From: JASGDN01 sp049841275
Lineage (GTDB): Bacteria > Chloroflexota > Chloroflexia > Thermomicrobiales > UBA6265
Length of the DNA: 64,000 nucleotides
Assembly: GCA_049841275.1 (NCBI GenBank)
Contig: JASGDN010000047.1
Coordinates: 97,173 to 161,172, forward strand
Direction of reading: 5' to 3'
How positions within the stretch are numbered: position 1 is the first letter of the stretch; each line of letters opens with the position of its first letter. The position numbers and the translations under genes were made by a program. Shown piece after piece: positions 18,227-27,585 of the stretch. The notes under the pieces were generated by a model. The model had not been told where the DNA came from. It saw nothing but the letters and a program-made list of their open reading frames with translations, and did no database searches.

Positions 18227-18925
18227 ATGGCTCAATCGTCGTTGCCTTCGACGATGGTGAAGGATTTTGTCAAGAGCTATTGGGGCGAGCGCGCAGCAAC
18301 CTTCGACCAGGCGCCCAACCACCACTGGCAGAACGAGCGGCAGCATCAGGCATGGTTGGGTGTGCTTGCCGATATCGCCGGTCCCGACCCACTGGATGTG
18401 CTCGATCTGGGGTCCGGCACCGGGTTCCTGTCGTTGCAGCTTGCGGAGCTGGGGCATCGGGTGACCGGTGTCGACATTGCCCCGCAGATGCTGATGAACG
18501 CCGAACGAAAGGCGGCAGACCGGGGGCTGGACGTGGATTTCCGGCTGGGCGACATCGAGAGCCTGCCGGACGGTGAGGGGGTGTATGACCTCATCGTGGG
18601 GCGTCACGTGATCTGGACGCTGCCCAATCCGCATGAGGCGTTGCGCGCATGGCTCCGGCTGCTCCGTCCGGGTGGGCGACTCGCGCTCTTCGAGTTTGCG
18701 GGGCGTGGTGGGACGGAAGGGGACCAGTGCCAGGGTGTCTCCGGATACGAGGAGCTTGCCGAGCATCTTCCGTTCTACGGTGGCAGCGCGAGTGACCGGG
18801 TGGTCGATGCCTATCTCGACGCCGGATTCGTCCGGGTGAGTGCGACCTCGTTGATGGACGAGACCCTCTGGGGCATCGAGTTGACTAACGAGCGCTATGT
18901 CGTGGTAGGCCGCAAGCCTTCCTGA
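18227..18925 (+). CDS. Class I SAM-dependent methyltransferase
   Basis: A 232-residue methyltransferase of the Methyltransf_11/25 type. SAM-binding motif I is VLDLGSGTGFLSLQLAELGH (about residues 56-75), the acidic residue of motif II is in VTGVDIAP, and the post-I region DFRLGDIESLP follows. The start is ATG with GTGGAGAAG upstream; a TTG nine codons earlier is also possible. It lies 60 bases after the ABC ATPase, in the same direction. Methyltransferases of this type are sometimes encoded with chelate importers, but the methyl acceptor is unknown. Confidence 0.85.
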   Translation: MAQSSLPSTMVKDFVKSYWGERAATFDQAPNHHWQNERQHQAWLGVLADIAGPDPLDVLDLGSGTGFLSLQLAELGHRVTGVDIAPQMLMNAERKAADRGLDVDFRLGDIESLPDGEGVYDLIVGRHVIWTLPNPHEALRAWLRLLRPGGRLALFEFAGRGGTEGDQCQGVSGYEELAEHLPFYGGSASDRVVDAYLDAGFVRVSATSLMDETLWGIELTNERYVVVGRKPS

Positions 18926-18992
18926 GCCATCGTCTCGCCTATATCGGCGTCCGTTGTCATTACCCCGCAGCGGGCGACCATCGGCGGCAGCC

Positions 18993-19009
18993 GCGAGGAT
19001 CGTCCCTGC
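18993..19009 (+). repeat. Dispersed repeat GCGAGGATCGTCCCTGC
   Basis: It recurs inverted at 30829-30845 with one mismatch and in a shorter form at 22515-22530. All copies are intergenic. Confidence 0.55.
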
Positions 19010-19063
19010 ATGCCACGATGTTGCGTACGTGGGAAGGCGCTATCCAGCCTGACCTGGGATTCA

Positions 19064-19098
19064 TAACGCCAAGGCCGGACCGACCTCGTGTCGGTCCG
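19064..19098 (+). repeat. Dispersed repeat with hairpin (TAACGCC..GGCCGGACCGA)
   Basis: The 20-base TAACGCCAAGGCCGGACCGA matches 30920-30939 at 19 of 20 bases. It runs into a hairpin at 19076-19098: arms CGGACCGAC and GTCGGTCCG, loop CTCGT. The complement of this hairpin shares the core CCGACACGAGGTCGG with the hairpin at 30962-30994. Confidence 0.6.
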
Positions 19099-19321
19099 AG
19101 GATGATGGCTCATACCGGGTTGGGCAGGATGATGCCCTGGGCCTAGTGGTGGGCCGCGCCTGCGACGGTGCATGCAATCGCCTTTCCCGCACCTTTGTGA
19201 AGCACAATCGACCCGCACTACCAGGTCGTCCTCAGATCGCATACGGACGTGGGGCTCCGCCAGGCCGAGACGCCATTGCCTCAATCGGGATGTCCAATTC
19301 GTTTCATTGGGTATGGGGAAC

Positions 19322-19350
19322 CGGAGGCAAGCCGTTTTGGTTTGCCTCCG
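19322..19350 (-). terminator. Terminator-like hairpin for the downstream minus-strand gene
   Basis: A 12-bp stem (CGGAGGCAAGCC with GGTTTGCCTCCG, one G-T pair) and loop GTTTT, 67 bases past the end of the PH-like gene. Confidence 0.5.
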
Positions 19351-19416
19351 CACGACTGCATGTCACGCTGTATTTGCCTTTGTGCCTAGGAAGAACCTGT
19401 CGGATTGTCGGGGAGG

Positions 19417-20979
19417 TCAGGACACGAGCGTCTCGACGCGCTCGAGCACCGCTCGTCGCTCGGTGAGGATCGCGCTCCGGGAGCGGATGCCGGCCTTCTG
19501 ATGCTGCGCCAACAGGCGCAACGACGTCCGGCACGCTGCAAGGCCACGGAGCCGTTGTGCGCGGGCGTTCGCATCCAGCAGGTCGATCTGCCCCGCCTCG
19601 ATCAGCGTTGCGAGTCCCGCGAGTGCCTCCTGCAGCCCGACTGCTTGCTCGGTGGTGGCGACCTCGGCATGCGCCTCGTACGCGCGGATTGCGGTCAGGC
19701 ATTCCGCCTCGAAGGCGTCCATCCGCGCCCACGGGTCGTCGGAGATGGCAGGTGCGTCTTCGGTCTGTTCAGGGGTGATGGCGATCGCGGACCCCGTGTC
19801 TCCCTCTTCGATGGCCCCGGCTACAATGGTCATCGCAGCCAGCGTGGCATCGGGCGCTGGAGTATCCTCTGCTGCCTCCAGCCACGCCATCACCTCGTGC
19901 GGGATCGCCGTCAACCCGGCATCCGTTGGCTGGGGCTTCTCGGGCCGGACGCGGTGTGCGGGCGTGGGCAGGCGTGTCGGCAACTCGGCGGACTGCCCCG
20001 GTAGCCAGGGTGCGAAGGCAGGCGCCTCCGTCCGCACGGCCACCCCAACCTGTGCCAGCGCCGAGACCAGCGAGCGGCAGGTTGCCTCCGCGTGGGCTCC
20101 AAACTCTCGCCGGTCGAAGCCGAAGAGGACTTCCTGCCGGCACCCTTCAGCGTCCCGAAGCGCGATCGCCACGACCGGCGTCTCCGCACCGATATCCATT
20201 GTCACGTCGAGGATGTCCGCGATGGGCAGCCGGTTGACGCCGTTCCCGGCGACATCGCACCAGAAGAACGAGTGCGTCGTCATCCAGACCCGGCATTCTG
20301 CCCGTGTCGAGGCCAGCCACCCGCCCACCGGGCCGCACGCCGTTCCGGACCACACCATCAGCTCGCTCGAGAAGCGGCGGACGTGGGCCCAGGTGATCGC
20401 CAGCGAGCGTGGCCGCATCGTCTCTGGATCGAAGGCGGTGACTGCGATGTCCGCCGCAGCGGCGAGGCGCAGGATGGACTTGAACCGCGCCACGCGCCGG
20501 AAGCCCGTTGTTGCGATGGTGAAGGCCTGGATGCAGCCGTCCGCGTGGTCGGCGACGTAGCGGATGCGCAGCGCCCGCATGTGCCCCGCCGGATCGGGGA
20601 CGATCGTCAGGTCGACGATGTCATCGGCGGGGATCGCGAACCCGTGCTCCAAGCCTTCGTCGAGGGCGAAGAAGAACTCGGAGACGGTCAGTTCCGCCCG
20701 GTCGAGCATCTGCCCCAGTCGCAGTGAGCCGGGGAAGGTGCCCATCGCCATGACCGGCACGTTCACCAGCACCTGGCCACGCATCGCCTCCCAGTGCTCG
20801 AGGGCGCGCAATCCCTGCTCCTGCGCCGGTGTCGCCCCCAGTGGGCGGGCGTGGAGGCGATAGGATGTGGCGTCCCGGCCGCGCGCCGGATACCCGGCGG
20901 CGGGAGACGAGGTGAGCGGTGAAACGGGCAAGATGCCGGTGGAGATGGCCACCTTTCGGAATGCCTCCTGCGGGGTCAT
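19417..20979 (-). CDS. Unknown protein with two PH/GRAM-like modules and a helical C-terminus
   Basis: About 520 residues, not a family I can name. Two similar beta-rich modules are visible. The first (about 45-190) has VLVNVPVMAMGTFPG, then FFFALDEGLEHGFAIPADDIVDLTI. The second (about 215-330) has CRVWMTTHSFFWCDVAG, then RLPIADILDVTMDIG and EVLFGFDRREFGAHAEA. The pattern of hydrophobic strand, IPxxDIxDVTI strand and closing helix is what bacterial PH/GRAM-like domains show. A Pro-rich linker follows, then an acidic helical region (about 440-520). No signal peptide or membrane helix. The start is uncertain: ATG at 20979, or one 26 codons earlier. Isolated gene. Confidence 0.7.
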   Translation of the reverse strand: MTPQEAFRKVAISTGILPVSPLTSSPAAGYPARGRDATSYRLHARPLGATPAQEQGLRALEHWEAMRGQVLVNVPVMAMGTFPGSLRLGQMLDRAELTVSEFFFALDEGLEHGFAIPADDIVDLTIVPDPAGHMRALRIRYVADHADGCIQAFTIATTGFRRVARFKSILRLAAAADIAVTAFDPETMRPRSLAITWAHVRRFSSELMVWSGTACGPVGGWLASTRAECRVWMTTHSFFWCDVAGNGVNRLPIADILDVTMDIGAETPVVAIALRDAEGCRQEVLFGFDRREFGAHAEATCRSLVSALAQVGVAVRTEAPAFAPWLPGQSAELPTRLPTPAHRVRPEKPQPTDAGLTAIPHEVMAWLEAAEDTPAPDATLAAMTIVAGAIEEGDTGSAIAITPEQTEDAPAISDDPWARMDAFEAECLTAIRAYEAHAEVATTEQAVGLQEALAGLATLIEAGQIDLLDANARAQRLRGLAACRTSLRLLAQHQKAGIRSRSAILTERRAVLERVETLVS

Positions 20980-21256
20980 GGATGAGCGGCGGGGCGCTGC
21001 AACGCCGGTCTGGGGAGACCCGTTCGGGCCATCCGCCGTTGCGTGACAGTGTGGCAATCATACGCCGCATGGAGTGTACGTACAACCCCTGGCTGGGTTC
21101 CGCATTGCGATTGCCCGTCGTGCGGGATGGTGACAGCGTTCGTGCTTCGCGGCAGAATGCACGGACAGGCCGTTTCCATGCGTCCCGGCCGGGATTGCGC
21201 CGGACGCCGTTCACTGGGGAGCGGCGCCCGGCTTCGATGCGATGAAGGAGAGACCC

Positions 21257-22447
21257 GTGAAGATCACCGGTGCGACGACCTGGATCGTCGGCAATCCCTG
21301 GAAGAACTGGCTCTTCGTGAAGCTGGAGACCGATCAGGACGGGCTCTACGGCATCGGCGAGGGAACGATCAACGGCTTTGCGCGGACCACCGAGGCGGCG
21401 GTCCACGAGATGGCTTCCCGCTTCGATGGCTTCGATCCCTTCCAGATCGAGACGATCCTCCAGCGCATGTCTCGCGACTTCTACACGGAGGGCGGCCAGA
21501 TCCACATGAATGCGATCGCCGCCGTCGAGGTCGCGTGCTGGGACATCATCGGCAAGGCGACCGGTCGTCCGATCTACGACCTGATCGGCGGCCGCTATCA
21601 CGAATCGCTCCCCACCTATGCGAACGGCTGGTATGCCGGGCCGCGCACCCCGGAGTCCTTCGCCGAGCGCGCCCAGATGGTGCTGGACAAGGGCTACCGC
21701 GCCATGAAATTCGATCCCTTCGGCGCGGCGTGGCGCACCATGAGCATGGAGGATCGCCATCTGTCTATCGACATCATCCGTGCCGTCCGCGAGGTGGCGG
21801 GACCCGACATCCAGCTGATGATAGAGGGGCACAGTCGCTTCAGCGTCTCCGAGGCGGTCTGGCTCGGGGAGCGGATGGCCGAGTTCGAGCCGACCTGGTT
21901 CGAGGAGCCGACGCCGCACCAGAACATCATGTCGACGGTCGAAGTCGCCCGGAAGATCGCCGTGCCGGTCGCAACCGGAGAGAGCTATTCCAGCGTCCAC
22001 CAGCACGCCGAGCTGCTCTCCCACAATGCCGTTCACATCCTCCAGCCGGAGCCGGGCAACATGGGCGGCATCTGGCGCACCCGGCAGGTCTGCGCGATGG
22101 CGGACGCCTTCTACGGCGTCATCGCGCCGCACAACGCGCAGGGACCGATCTCCACCGCGACCTGCATCCAGATCGGCGCGTCATGCCCGAACCTGCTGAC
22201 GCAGGAACTGTTCGACGAGTTCAACGTCGGTTGGGAGCAGGAGCTGGTGACCACCCACGCCGAGGTCATCGACGGGCGGTTGCAGATTCCGGATGCGCCG
22301 GGTCTCGGCACGGACCTCAATTGGCCGGAACTGGACAAGCATCCCTATCAGGCGTCGAACTTCCTGCCGCTCTTCGCACCGGGCTGGGAACGCCGTGAGG
22401 GCGAGCGTCCCGCGGGCTCGCTGGCGCCGGAGAAGACTGGCGCCTAG
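21257..22447 (+). CDS. Enolase-superfamily sugar-acid dehydratase (mandelate racemase/galactonate dehydratase-like)
   Basis: A 396-residue enolase-superfamily enzyme that abstracts a proton next to a carboxylate, probably dehydrating a sugar acid. The capping domain is followed by a barrel with MKFDPFGAAW (about 150), metal ligands in LMIEGHSRF, WFEEPTPHQ and VATGES, and a His in IAPHNAQGP. The lone KFDP and His pattern fits galactonate/rhamnonate-type dehydratases rather than mandelate racemase (KxK). The start is GTG: AAGGAG lies 6 bases upstream, inside the codons of an apparent earlier ATG. Monocistronic. Confidence 0.87.
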   Translation: MKITGATTWIVGNPWKNWLFVKLETDQDGLYGIGEGTINGFARTTEAAVHEMASRFDGFDPFQIETILQRMSRDFYTEGGQIHMNAIAAVEVACWDIIGKATGRPIYDLIGGRYHESLPTYANGWYAGPRTPESFAERAQMVLDKGYRAMKFDPFGAAWRTMSMEDRHLSIDIIRAVREVAGPDIQLMIEGHSRFSVSEAVWLGERMAEFEPTWFEEPTPHQNIMSTVEVARKIAVPVATGESYSSVHQHAELLSHNAVHILQPEPGNMGGIWRTRQVCAMADAFYGVIAPHNAQGPISTATCIQIGASCPNLLTQELFDEFNVGWEQELVTTHAEVIDGRLQIPDAPGLGTDLNWPELDKHPYQASNFLPLFAPGWERREGERPAGSLAPEKTGA

Positions 22448-22892
22448 AGCCGATTCGAGACGGTATCCTGGCCGAAAGGCAGGACCAGCCATTGGGCGCT
22501 CATCAGCCGCAGCCGTGAGGATCGCCCTACGGACAATCGATGGCAACCAGTTCGGAGTTGGCTGTATGCCGACTCGCGGTCGTGTGTGCCTTGCGCGGGG
22601 GAACAGCAAAGTCCCTGCCAATCCGAAGTCGGGCAGACGAGGGACGCCGCGGGGCGGCGCGCACGCCGAAACCGACCGCATCGGCTGGAATGTGCCCGGC
22701 TGGGCTCGGCAGCGATCCGGTCGGTTCAGGTCGGGAACGCAAGAACGCCGTTGTTCTCGGTCCCCTACCACAGAAGGTGGCACAGGTTGGATGCGGAAAT
22801 ACTCCATCAGCGGCGATGCGGAGTCCCGGCACCTTTGGATACCGATTGAGGCGCGAACGGATAGAAGCGGTGGCCGATCTGACTCGTTCCGG
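22448..22892. other. Intergenic region between convergent genes, repeat remnant
   Basis: 445 bases. Apart from GTGAGGATCGCCCTAC at 22515-22530, related to repeats at 18993 and 30829, nothing recognisable was found; several overlapping open frames here look random. Confidence 0.4.
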
Positions 22893-24629
22893 TCAGTTTT
22901 CTGGGTCGATCGCCCCGACCGTTGCTGGGAAGTACCACGGATCGGCCGCCCCGGAGATCGTCCCATCGTGGTTGCGCACGATCGCCACTGGCGAGGCGAA
23001 GTCTCCCGTCAGCTGCGTCTCGTCGCGCGTCACCACGGCATGCCCCAGGCTGCTCAGGCGGTCGAGTGTCGCTTGTGGGAAGCGGCTGCTTGCGATCAGT
23101 TGCCGTGGGGATGCGTCGATCCGCGGTGACTCCAGCGCGGCGTGGACATCCAGTCCGTAGTCGACGATGTTCGTCACGATCTGGGCGTTCGCGTTCATGA
23201 TCTTGCGGCCGCCGCTCGATCCGACGCTGGCGAGGATGCGATCGCCGCGTGTCACCAGCGCCGGAGCCATATTGGTCAGCGGACGCTTGCGGCCACCGAC
23301 CGAGTTCGGGCGGCCCGGTTCCGGATCGAACCACATCATGCCGTTGTTCAGCAGCACGCCGGTCCCCTCCGCCACCACGCGGCTGCCCCAGCCGCTGAGC
23401 AAGGTCTGCGTCAGGGAGACGGCATTCCCTTCGCCATCGATGACACCGAGATGCGTGGTGCTGCCATCCCGTGCGTATTCGGGGACGGACCCCGCCAGCG
23501 TGTGCGCGATGCCGAGCCGTTCCTTCGTTCCAGCCGCGATCGACGGCAGGGCATCCTCGCGCCAGCGGGCCACGCATTCGGCCGCGTAGGCAGGATCGAG
23601 CAGCCCATCGACCGGAACCTCGGTCGTATCTGGGTCGGCGAGGTAGGCGAAGCGGTCGGCGAAGGCCTGCCGGAAGGCTTGAGCCAGCAGGTGCAGCGAT
23701 TCCGGCGTGCCGTGCCCGGCGCTGGCAAGGTCGACCGCGTTCAGCATCCGCAGCGACTGTGCGAGCGAGGTGCCGCCCGTGCCCTTGCCCATCGTATGGA
23801 CCGTCGCACCATGGTAGTCCACCGAGATCGTCGGTTCGTCCAGCGCCTGGTAGGCCGCGAAATCCTCCCGCGTCAGGATCGCGCCGTTCTCCTGCAGGAA
23901 GTCCACGATCCGGATAGCGATTTCGCCTTCATAGAATGCGCGTGGGCCTTGCTCGGCAAGCGTGCGCAACGTGGCCGCGAGGTCCGGCTGGCGCAGGAAT
24001 GACGGGTTGGTCTGCTCGATCGAGACGAGCGGGTTGCCCTGGCCGCTCAGGAAGACCTTCGCCGTCGAGGGGAAGCGCTGGAGGTTGCCGAGGTCGCGCG
24101 CTTCCATCAGGGTCGTGTGCCAGGTGACGGGGATGCCTTCTTCCGCTGCGACGATGGCCGATTCCAGCACCGTGGCGAGGGAGAGCGTGCCGTAGCGTTC
24201 CAGCGCGAGCGCCAGGCCGGCGACCGTGCCCGGCACCGCGATCGACTGGAAACCGAGCACGTTCGCATTCCCGACCACCGACGGCCAGCCGAAGAGCGCC
24301 GAGTCGACGCCGCCGCTGAGCGGGAACATCGTCTCGGTCGCGGCGAGCGGTGAGATCATCGGGTACTCGATGACGAGCGAACGTCGCTCCTTCGCCAGCC
24401 ATACGACCATGAAGCCGCCGCCGCCAAGGCCGTTCATCCACGGTTCGGTAACGCCTACCGTGAATGCGGTCGCCACGGCGGCGTCGATGGCGTTGCCACC
24501 CTTTGCCAGCATCTGGATGCCCGCTGCGACCGCTTGCGGTGTCTTCGCCCCAACGACACCGCCGGTTCCGGAGACCGGGGTGCGGCTGACCTGCCAAATA
24601 CTGTGCGATGGTGCCTGTGCTGTGCTCAT
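22893..24629 (-). CDS. ggt: Gamma-glutamyltransferase family protein
   Basis: A 578-residue Ntn-hydrolase that cleaves or transfers gamma-glutamyl groups. The autoprocessing site and catalytic nucleophile is Thr391 in DGSTTHLGVID; the large subunit precedes it and GWGSRVV and GGRKIMNANAQ follow. The N-terminus has the family pattern AAGIQMLAKGGNAIDAAVA. There is no signal peptide, unlike classical periplasmic GGTs, so it may be cytoplasmic or a cephalosporin-acylase-like member. The start is ATG with GAGGAA upstream. The same frame continues far upstream antisense to the next gene, which is not coding. Confidence 0.9.
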   Translation of the reverse strand: MSTAQAPSHSIWQVSRTPVSGTGGVVGAKTPQAVAAGIQMLAKGGNAIDAAVATAFTVGVTEPWMNGLGGGGFMVVWLAKERRSLVIEYPMISPLAATETMFPLSGGVDSALFGWPSVVGNANVLGFQSIAVPGTVAGLALALERYGTLSLATVLESAIVAAEEGIPVTWHTTLMEARDLGNLQRFPSTAKVFLSGQGNPLVSIEQTNPSFLRQPDLAATLRTLAEQGPRAFYEGEIAIRIVDFLQENGAILTREDFAAYQALDEPTISVDYHGATVHTMGKGTGGTSLAQSLRMLNAVDLASAGHGTPESLHLLAQAFRQAFADRFAYLADPDTTEVPVDGLLDPAYAAECVARWREDALPSIAAGTKERLGIAHTLAGSVPEYARDGSTTHLGVIDGEGNAVSLTQTLLSGWGSRVVAEGTGVLLNNGMMWFDPEPGRPNSVGGRKRPLTNMAPALVTRGDRILASVGSSGGRKIMNANAQIVTNIVDYGLDVHAALESPRIDASPRQLIASSRFPQATLDRLSSLGHAVVTRDETQLTGDFASPVAIVRNHDGTISGAADPWYFPATVGAIDPEN

Positions 24630-24866
24630 GGATGATTCCTCGGTGATCGTCGCAAAGGGGCGCGGAGTCAGGTTCGGATCGACGCGTCGGCAGGGTTTCG
24701 GCGCAGGATCGCGCATCGTTTGCGGGATGTCCAGACACAGGAGGTCGCGATCGGATGGGCAAACAGGGTACGCTTGCAGACTGACAGCAGCGCAGGCAGG
24801 AGGCACCGGGTTCGAGCGGTGTCCTGCTGCGCGCATCGGCATGGCGTTGGCAGGCGGAGAGCGGAT

Positions 24867-25988
24867 GTGGTGGGGATAAAGCAGGTCTCGGTGGTGCAGG
24901 TCGGGCTGGGGACGGTTGGCGGCGTGATGCTGGAGCAGATCCTCGACCAGCATGACCGCTGGCTTCAGGAGTTCGGCCTGGACATCCGGATCGCCGCCGT
25001 TGCCGGTCGCGCCGGCGCGGTGGTTGGTCCGTGCGACGAGGCCGGGGTGTTGCAGTCGCTCGCCACCGAAGCCGTTCATGCCTTGGTCGAAGGGCGCCGT
25101 AGCAAGCTCGCCTTCGGCTCGCCCACGGTTCCGTTGCCCGACGCCATCGCCCGTATCGCCTCGGCCGGCCCGACCGTGGTGATCGATGCCGCCAGCGGCG
25201 AGCAGACGGCCGATGCCCTCGTCATGGCGCTCGATGCGGGCGCGGGGGCGGTGCTGTCCAACAAGGCACCGCTCTCGCTGCCCGCCACCGATCCGCGCGG
25301 GACGTGCCTCTGGAACGCTGCCTGCGCAGGAGCCCTGCGATACGAGGCAACCTGTGGCGCCGGGCTTCCGGTGATCTCGACCTTGCAGGGGTTGCTTGCG
25401 TCGGGGGATCGCGTGCTGGACGTGACCGGGTGCCTCTCGGGGACACTTGGCGCCATCTTCTCGATGGTCGCTGCCGGGGAGTCGTTCTCCGAAGCCGTGC
25501 GTGAAGCGAAGGCGAAGGGCTATACCGAACCGGACCCGCGCGACGATCTCAGCGGGCTCGACGTGGCGCGGAAGGCGCTCATTCTCGCCCGGACGATGGG
25601 CATTGCGCTCGATCTCGCCGATATCGACATTCATTCGCTGGTGCCGCCCGGCCTGGAATCTGTCACCGTGGACGAGTTCCTGGCGCAGGTCGGGATCGAG
25701 GACGCCGAGATCACCGCGTCGGCACGGCAGGCGAAGGCGGATGGAGCCGCCCTCAAGTACGTGGCGCAGGTGACGCCTTCGGCGCAGCCGGTCGCGACGG
25801 TCGGCCTGCAGGAGCTTTCCCACTCGACGATGCTGGGCGCCTTGCAGGGGCCGGAGAACATCGTCTCCTTCCGGACCGCACGCTACGACGCCTATCCGCT
25901 GGTGGTATCGGGACCGGGCGCAGGCGCGGCGGTGACGGCGGCAGGCATGGTGGTCGATATGCTCGCGCTGGCCGATCGAATGGGGTGA
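24867..25988 (+). CDS. hom: Homoserine dehydrogenase (no ACT domain)
   Basis: A 373-residue NAD(P)-dependent enzyme reducing aspartate semialdehyde to homoserine on the route to Thr and Met. The Rossmann motif is VGLGTVGG (about 12-19), SNKAPL about 135, then GCLSGTLGAIFS, and the signature KGYTEPDPRDDLSGLDVARK about 217-236. The usual C-terminal ACT domain for threonine feedback is missing; the end instead forms an extra catalytic-domain portion GPGAGAAVTAAGMVVD. GTG was chosen with GGAGA 6 bases upstream. No other threonine genes nearby. Divergent from ggt. Confidence 0.9.
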   Translation: MVGIKQVSVVQVGLGTVGGVMLEQILDQHDRWLQEFGLDIRIAAVAGRAGAVVGPCDEAGVLQSLATEAVHALVEGRRSKLAFGSPTVPLPDAIARIASAGPTVVIDAASGEQTADALVMALDAGAGAVLSNKAPLSLPATDPRGTCLWNAACAGALRYEATCGAGLPVISTLQGLLASGDRVLDVTGCLSGTLGAIFSMVAAGESFSEAVREAKAKGYTEPDPRDDLSGLDVARKALILARTMGIALDLADIDIHSLVPPGLESVTVDEFLAQVGIEDAEITASARQAKADGAALKYVAQVTPSAQPVATVGLQELSHSTMLGALQGPENIVSFRTARYDAYPLVVSGPGAGAAVTAAGMVVDMLALADRMG

Positions 25989-26003
25989 TCGCCGTATGGC
26001 GAT

Positions 26004-26711
26004 TCATCTGGCAGGCGTGCGTTCGCGGACGATCCGGTCGATCAGGTCGAGGTTGTCTGTCGTGAAGCCGTCCACCCCCAGTGCGCGCAATGTCTCCATT
26101 CGCACGGGATCGTTGACCGTCCAGCAGATCACCAGCGCGCCCATCCCCTTCAGGCGTGCCATCACATCCGGGGTCGCGAGGGTGTGTCGAAGCGAGATGG
26201 CCGGGAAGTCCAGCCGCCCGGCGTGCTGCCAGAATGCCGCCAGTTCCCGTTCATCCCCTACTGAATAGACGGCCAGGACGTTCGGCAGCGGTTCGATCGC
26301 GTCGAGTTGGTCCCACGACCGCCCGCAGACGATGACGGGACGCTCCGGTTGGTTGGCGTTGATCCACTCCACGAGACGTTCGCCGAGAAGCGGACTGCTT
26401 CCCTTCAGGTCCAGGAAGAGCCGGATGTCGATCGGGGTCTCGTTCAGCAGGCTCTCGATCCGGCGGAGCGAGCGGGATAGCCAGTGGACGCGCCATCCAT
26501 CGTGGAGCAGTGGCAGCTCCCATCCGAGGATCGAGACGCGCTCGTCGTGGCGCACCTCCAGGATATCGCGGTGGAGCCAGACATCCGTCTCCAGCATGTC
26601 CGCGCCGTGGGCGATCGCGCGCTCGGCGAGTCGCCCAAGATTGCCCGCGCGGTGCGCGATGGCAAGTGGCCGATGGCGTGGAATGGCGTCGGGCGGAATG
26701 GACGTTGGCAT
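26004..26711 (-). CDS. Glycerophosphodiester phosphodiesterase
   Basis: A 235-residue GDPD-fold enzyme that hydrolyses glycerophosphodiesters. Characteristic stretches: AIAHRAGN near residue 17, METD-like MLETDVWLHRD (metal ligands) about 40, FLDLKG in the middle, and C-terminal WTVND followed by LRALGVDGFTTDNLDLI. The HRAGN, E-D and LK residues match the metal and phosphate site. Short and cytosolic, with no signal peptide. ATG chosen at the MPTSIPP residues; longer frames upstream look non-coding. Convergent with hom, 15 bases apart. Confidence 0.88.
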   Translation of the reverse strand: MPTSIPPDAIPRHRPLAIAHRAGNLGRLAERAIAHGADMLETDVWLHRDILEVRHDERVSILGWELPLLHDGWRVHWLSRSLRRIESLLNETPIDIRLFLDLKGSSPLLGERLVEWINANQPERPVIVCGRSWDQLDAIEPLPNVLAVYSVGDERELAAFWQHAGRLDFPAISLRHTLATPDVMARLKGMGALVICWTVNDPVRMETLRALGVDGFTTDNLDLIDRIVRERTPAR

Positions 26712-26949
26712 GCGTGACTCCGGACGGGCGGGAATACAGGCGGACATTCCCGGCAGTCTAGCAAGACCGGGCCGCTCGCCGGCATGCGCTGGCGGCTGCG
26801 CGGTGGTGAATTCATCGCAGGCATGGTCCAGCGTCACCGTATGCCACGAGGGCCGCAGTTCCACGGGCGACCGCCATCCTTTGCTACACTCGTCCTTCAG
26901 CGATGGGCGTCATCATAGGCGCCTTCCACGACGAAAGCGAGCCTGGCTG

Positions 26950-27573
26950 GTGAGTACAGACCCGAACGAGATGGCGGACCAGACGGATGCGACGGCGGTC
27001 CGGCCCGAAGATGTGACCCGCGCCCAGGATGGGCAATTCTCGGAAGAGACCGAGGGTGTGTTGCCGCTGACGTGGGAGAAAGCGTCTGGCCTGCTTCAGG
27101 ACGAAGCAACCGAGCTGGTCGACGGACCGTCGATTGCGATGGAGCGTTCTGGCGCGCAGAATGTCAAGGGCCAGCGCATCACGATGAGCAATTCCGGCGC
27201 GCAGTCGATCGACGCCCGTTCGGCGCGGCTCGAGAATTCCGGCGCGGCGCGGCTTTCCGCCGAGCGGGCAACCCTGAACGATTCCTCCGTGCTGGTCGGC
27301 ACGGCGAAGGACATGCGCCTGACGCAGAGCAAGGTCCTGGTCGCGGCGTCCGGTACGGCGACACTCGCCGAAGGGAACGACATCGTGGCCCTGGCAACCG
27401 GGAACCTGGACGCGGCGCAGGACGTGCGCGCGGTCTTCCTGGCCGCCGGTTCAGTCAAGGCCGGGGGAACCGTCTCCTCGGTGCTGACGCCCGTGACCGC
27501 GGCGGCGATGGGCGGGGCATGTGCGGTGGTCCTTGCGCTGCTGACGCGCGTCTTCCGGCGACGGACTTCCTGA
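26950..27573 (+). CDS. Tail-anchored repeat protein with short beta-type repeats, unknown function
   Basis: About 207 residues. The first 65 residues are acidic. From about 66 to 170 a 16-18-residue pattern repeats with decay: ERSGAQNVKG, SNSGAQSIDA, ENSGAARLSA, NDSSVLVGTA, with alternating small and hydrophobic residues, suggestive of a solenoid like bactofilins or beta-helices. A single hydrophobic helix near the end (AAAMGGACAVVLALLTRVF) and RRR then close the protein, so it is probably tail-anchored with the repeats in the cytoplasm. GTG start; the ATG 7 codons later is an alternative. It is followed 12 bases later by a YtxH protein, its likely operon partner. Confidence 0.72.
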   Translation: MSTDPNEMADQTDATAVRPEDVTRAQDGQFSEETEGVLPLTWEKASGLLQDEATELVDGPSIAMERSGAQNVKGQRITMSNSGAQSIDARSARLENSGAARLSAERATLNDSSVLVGTAKDMRLTQSKVLVAASGTATLAEGNDIVALATGNLDAAQDVRAVFLAAGSVKAGGTVSSVLTPVTAAAMGGACAVVLALLTRVFRRRTS

Positions 27574-27585
27574 GAGGGGAAAGCG

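Larger units (their letters stand above)
18926..19416. other. Repeat-bearing intergenic region
   Basis: 491 bases without a gene, between convergent genes. It contains a copy of GCGAGGATCGTCCCTGC (18993-19009), a TAACGCCAAGGCCGGACCGA element with hairpin (19064-19098) and a terminator hairpin at 19322-19350. Confidence 0.5.

Noticed and set aside
24630..25823. N-terminal extension of the gamma-glutamyltransferase frame by about 400 codons
   Set aside because: The extension lies antisense to homoserine dehydrogenase and looks like shadow sequence; a good start with ribosome-binding site exists at 24629.
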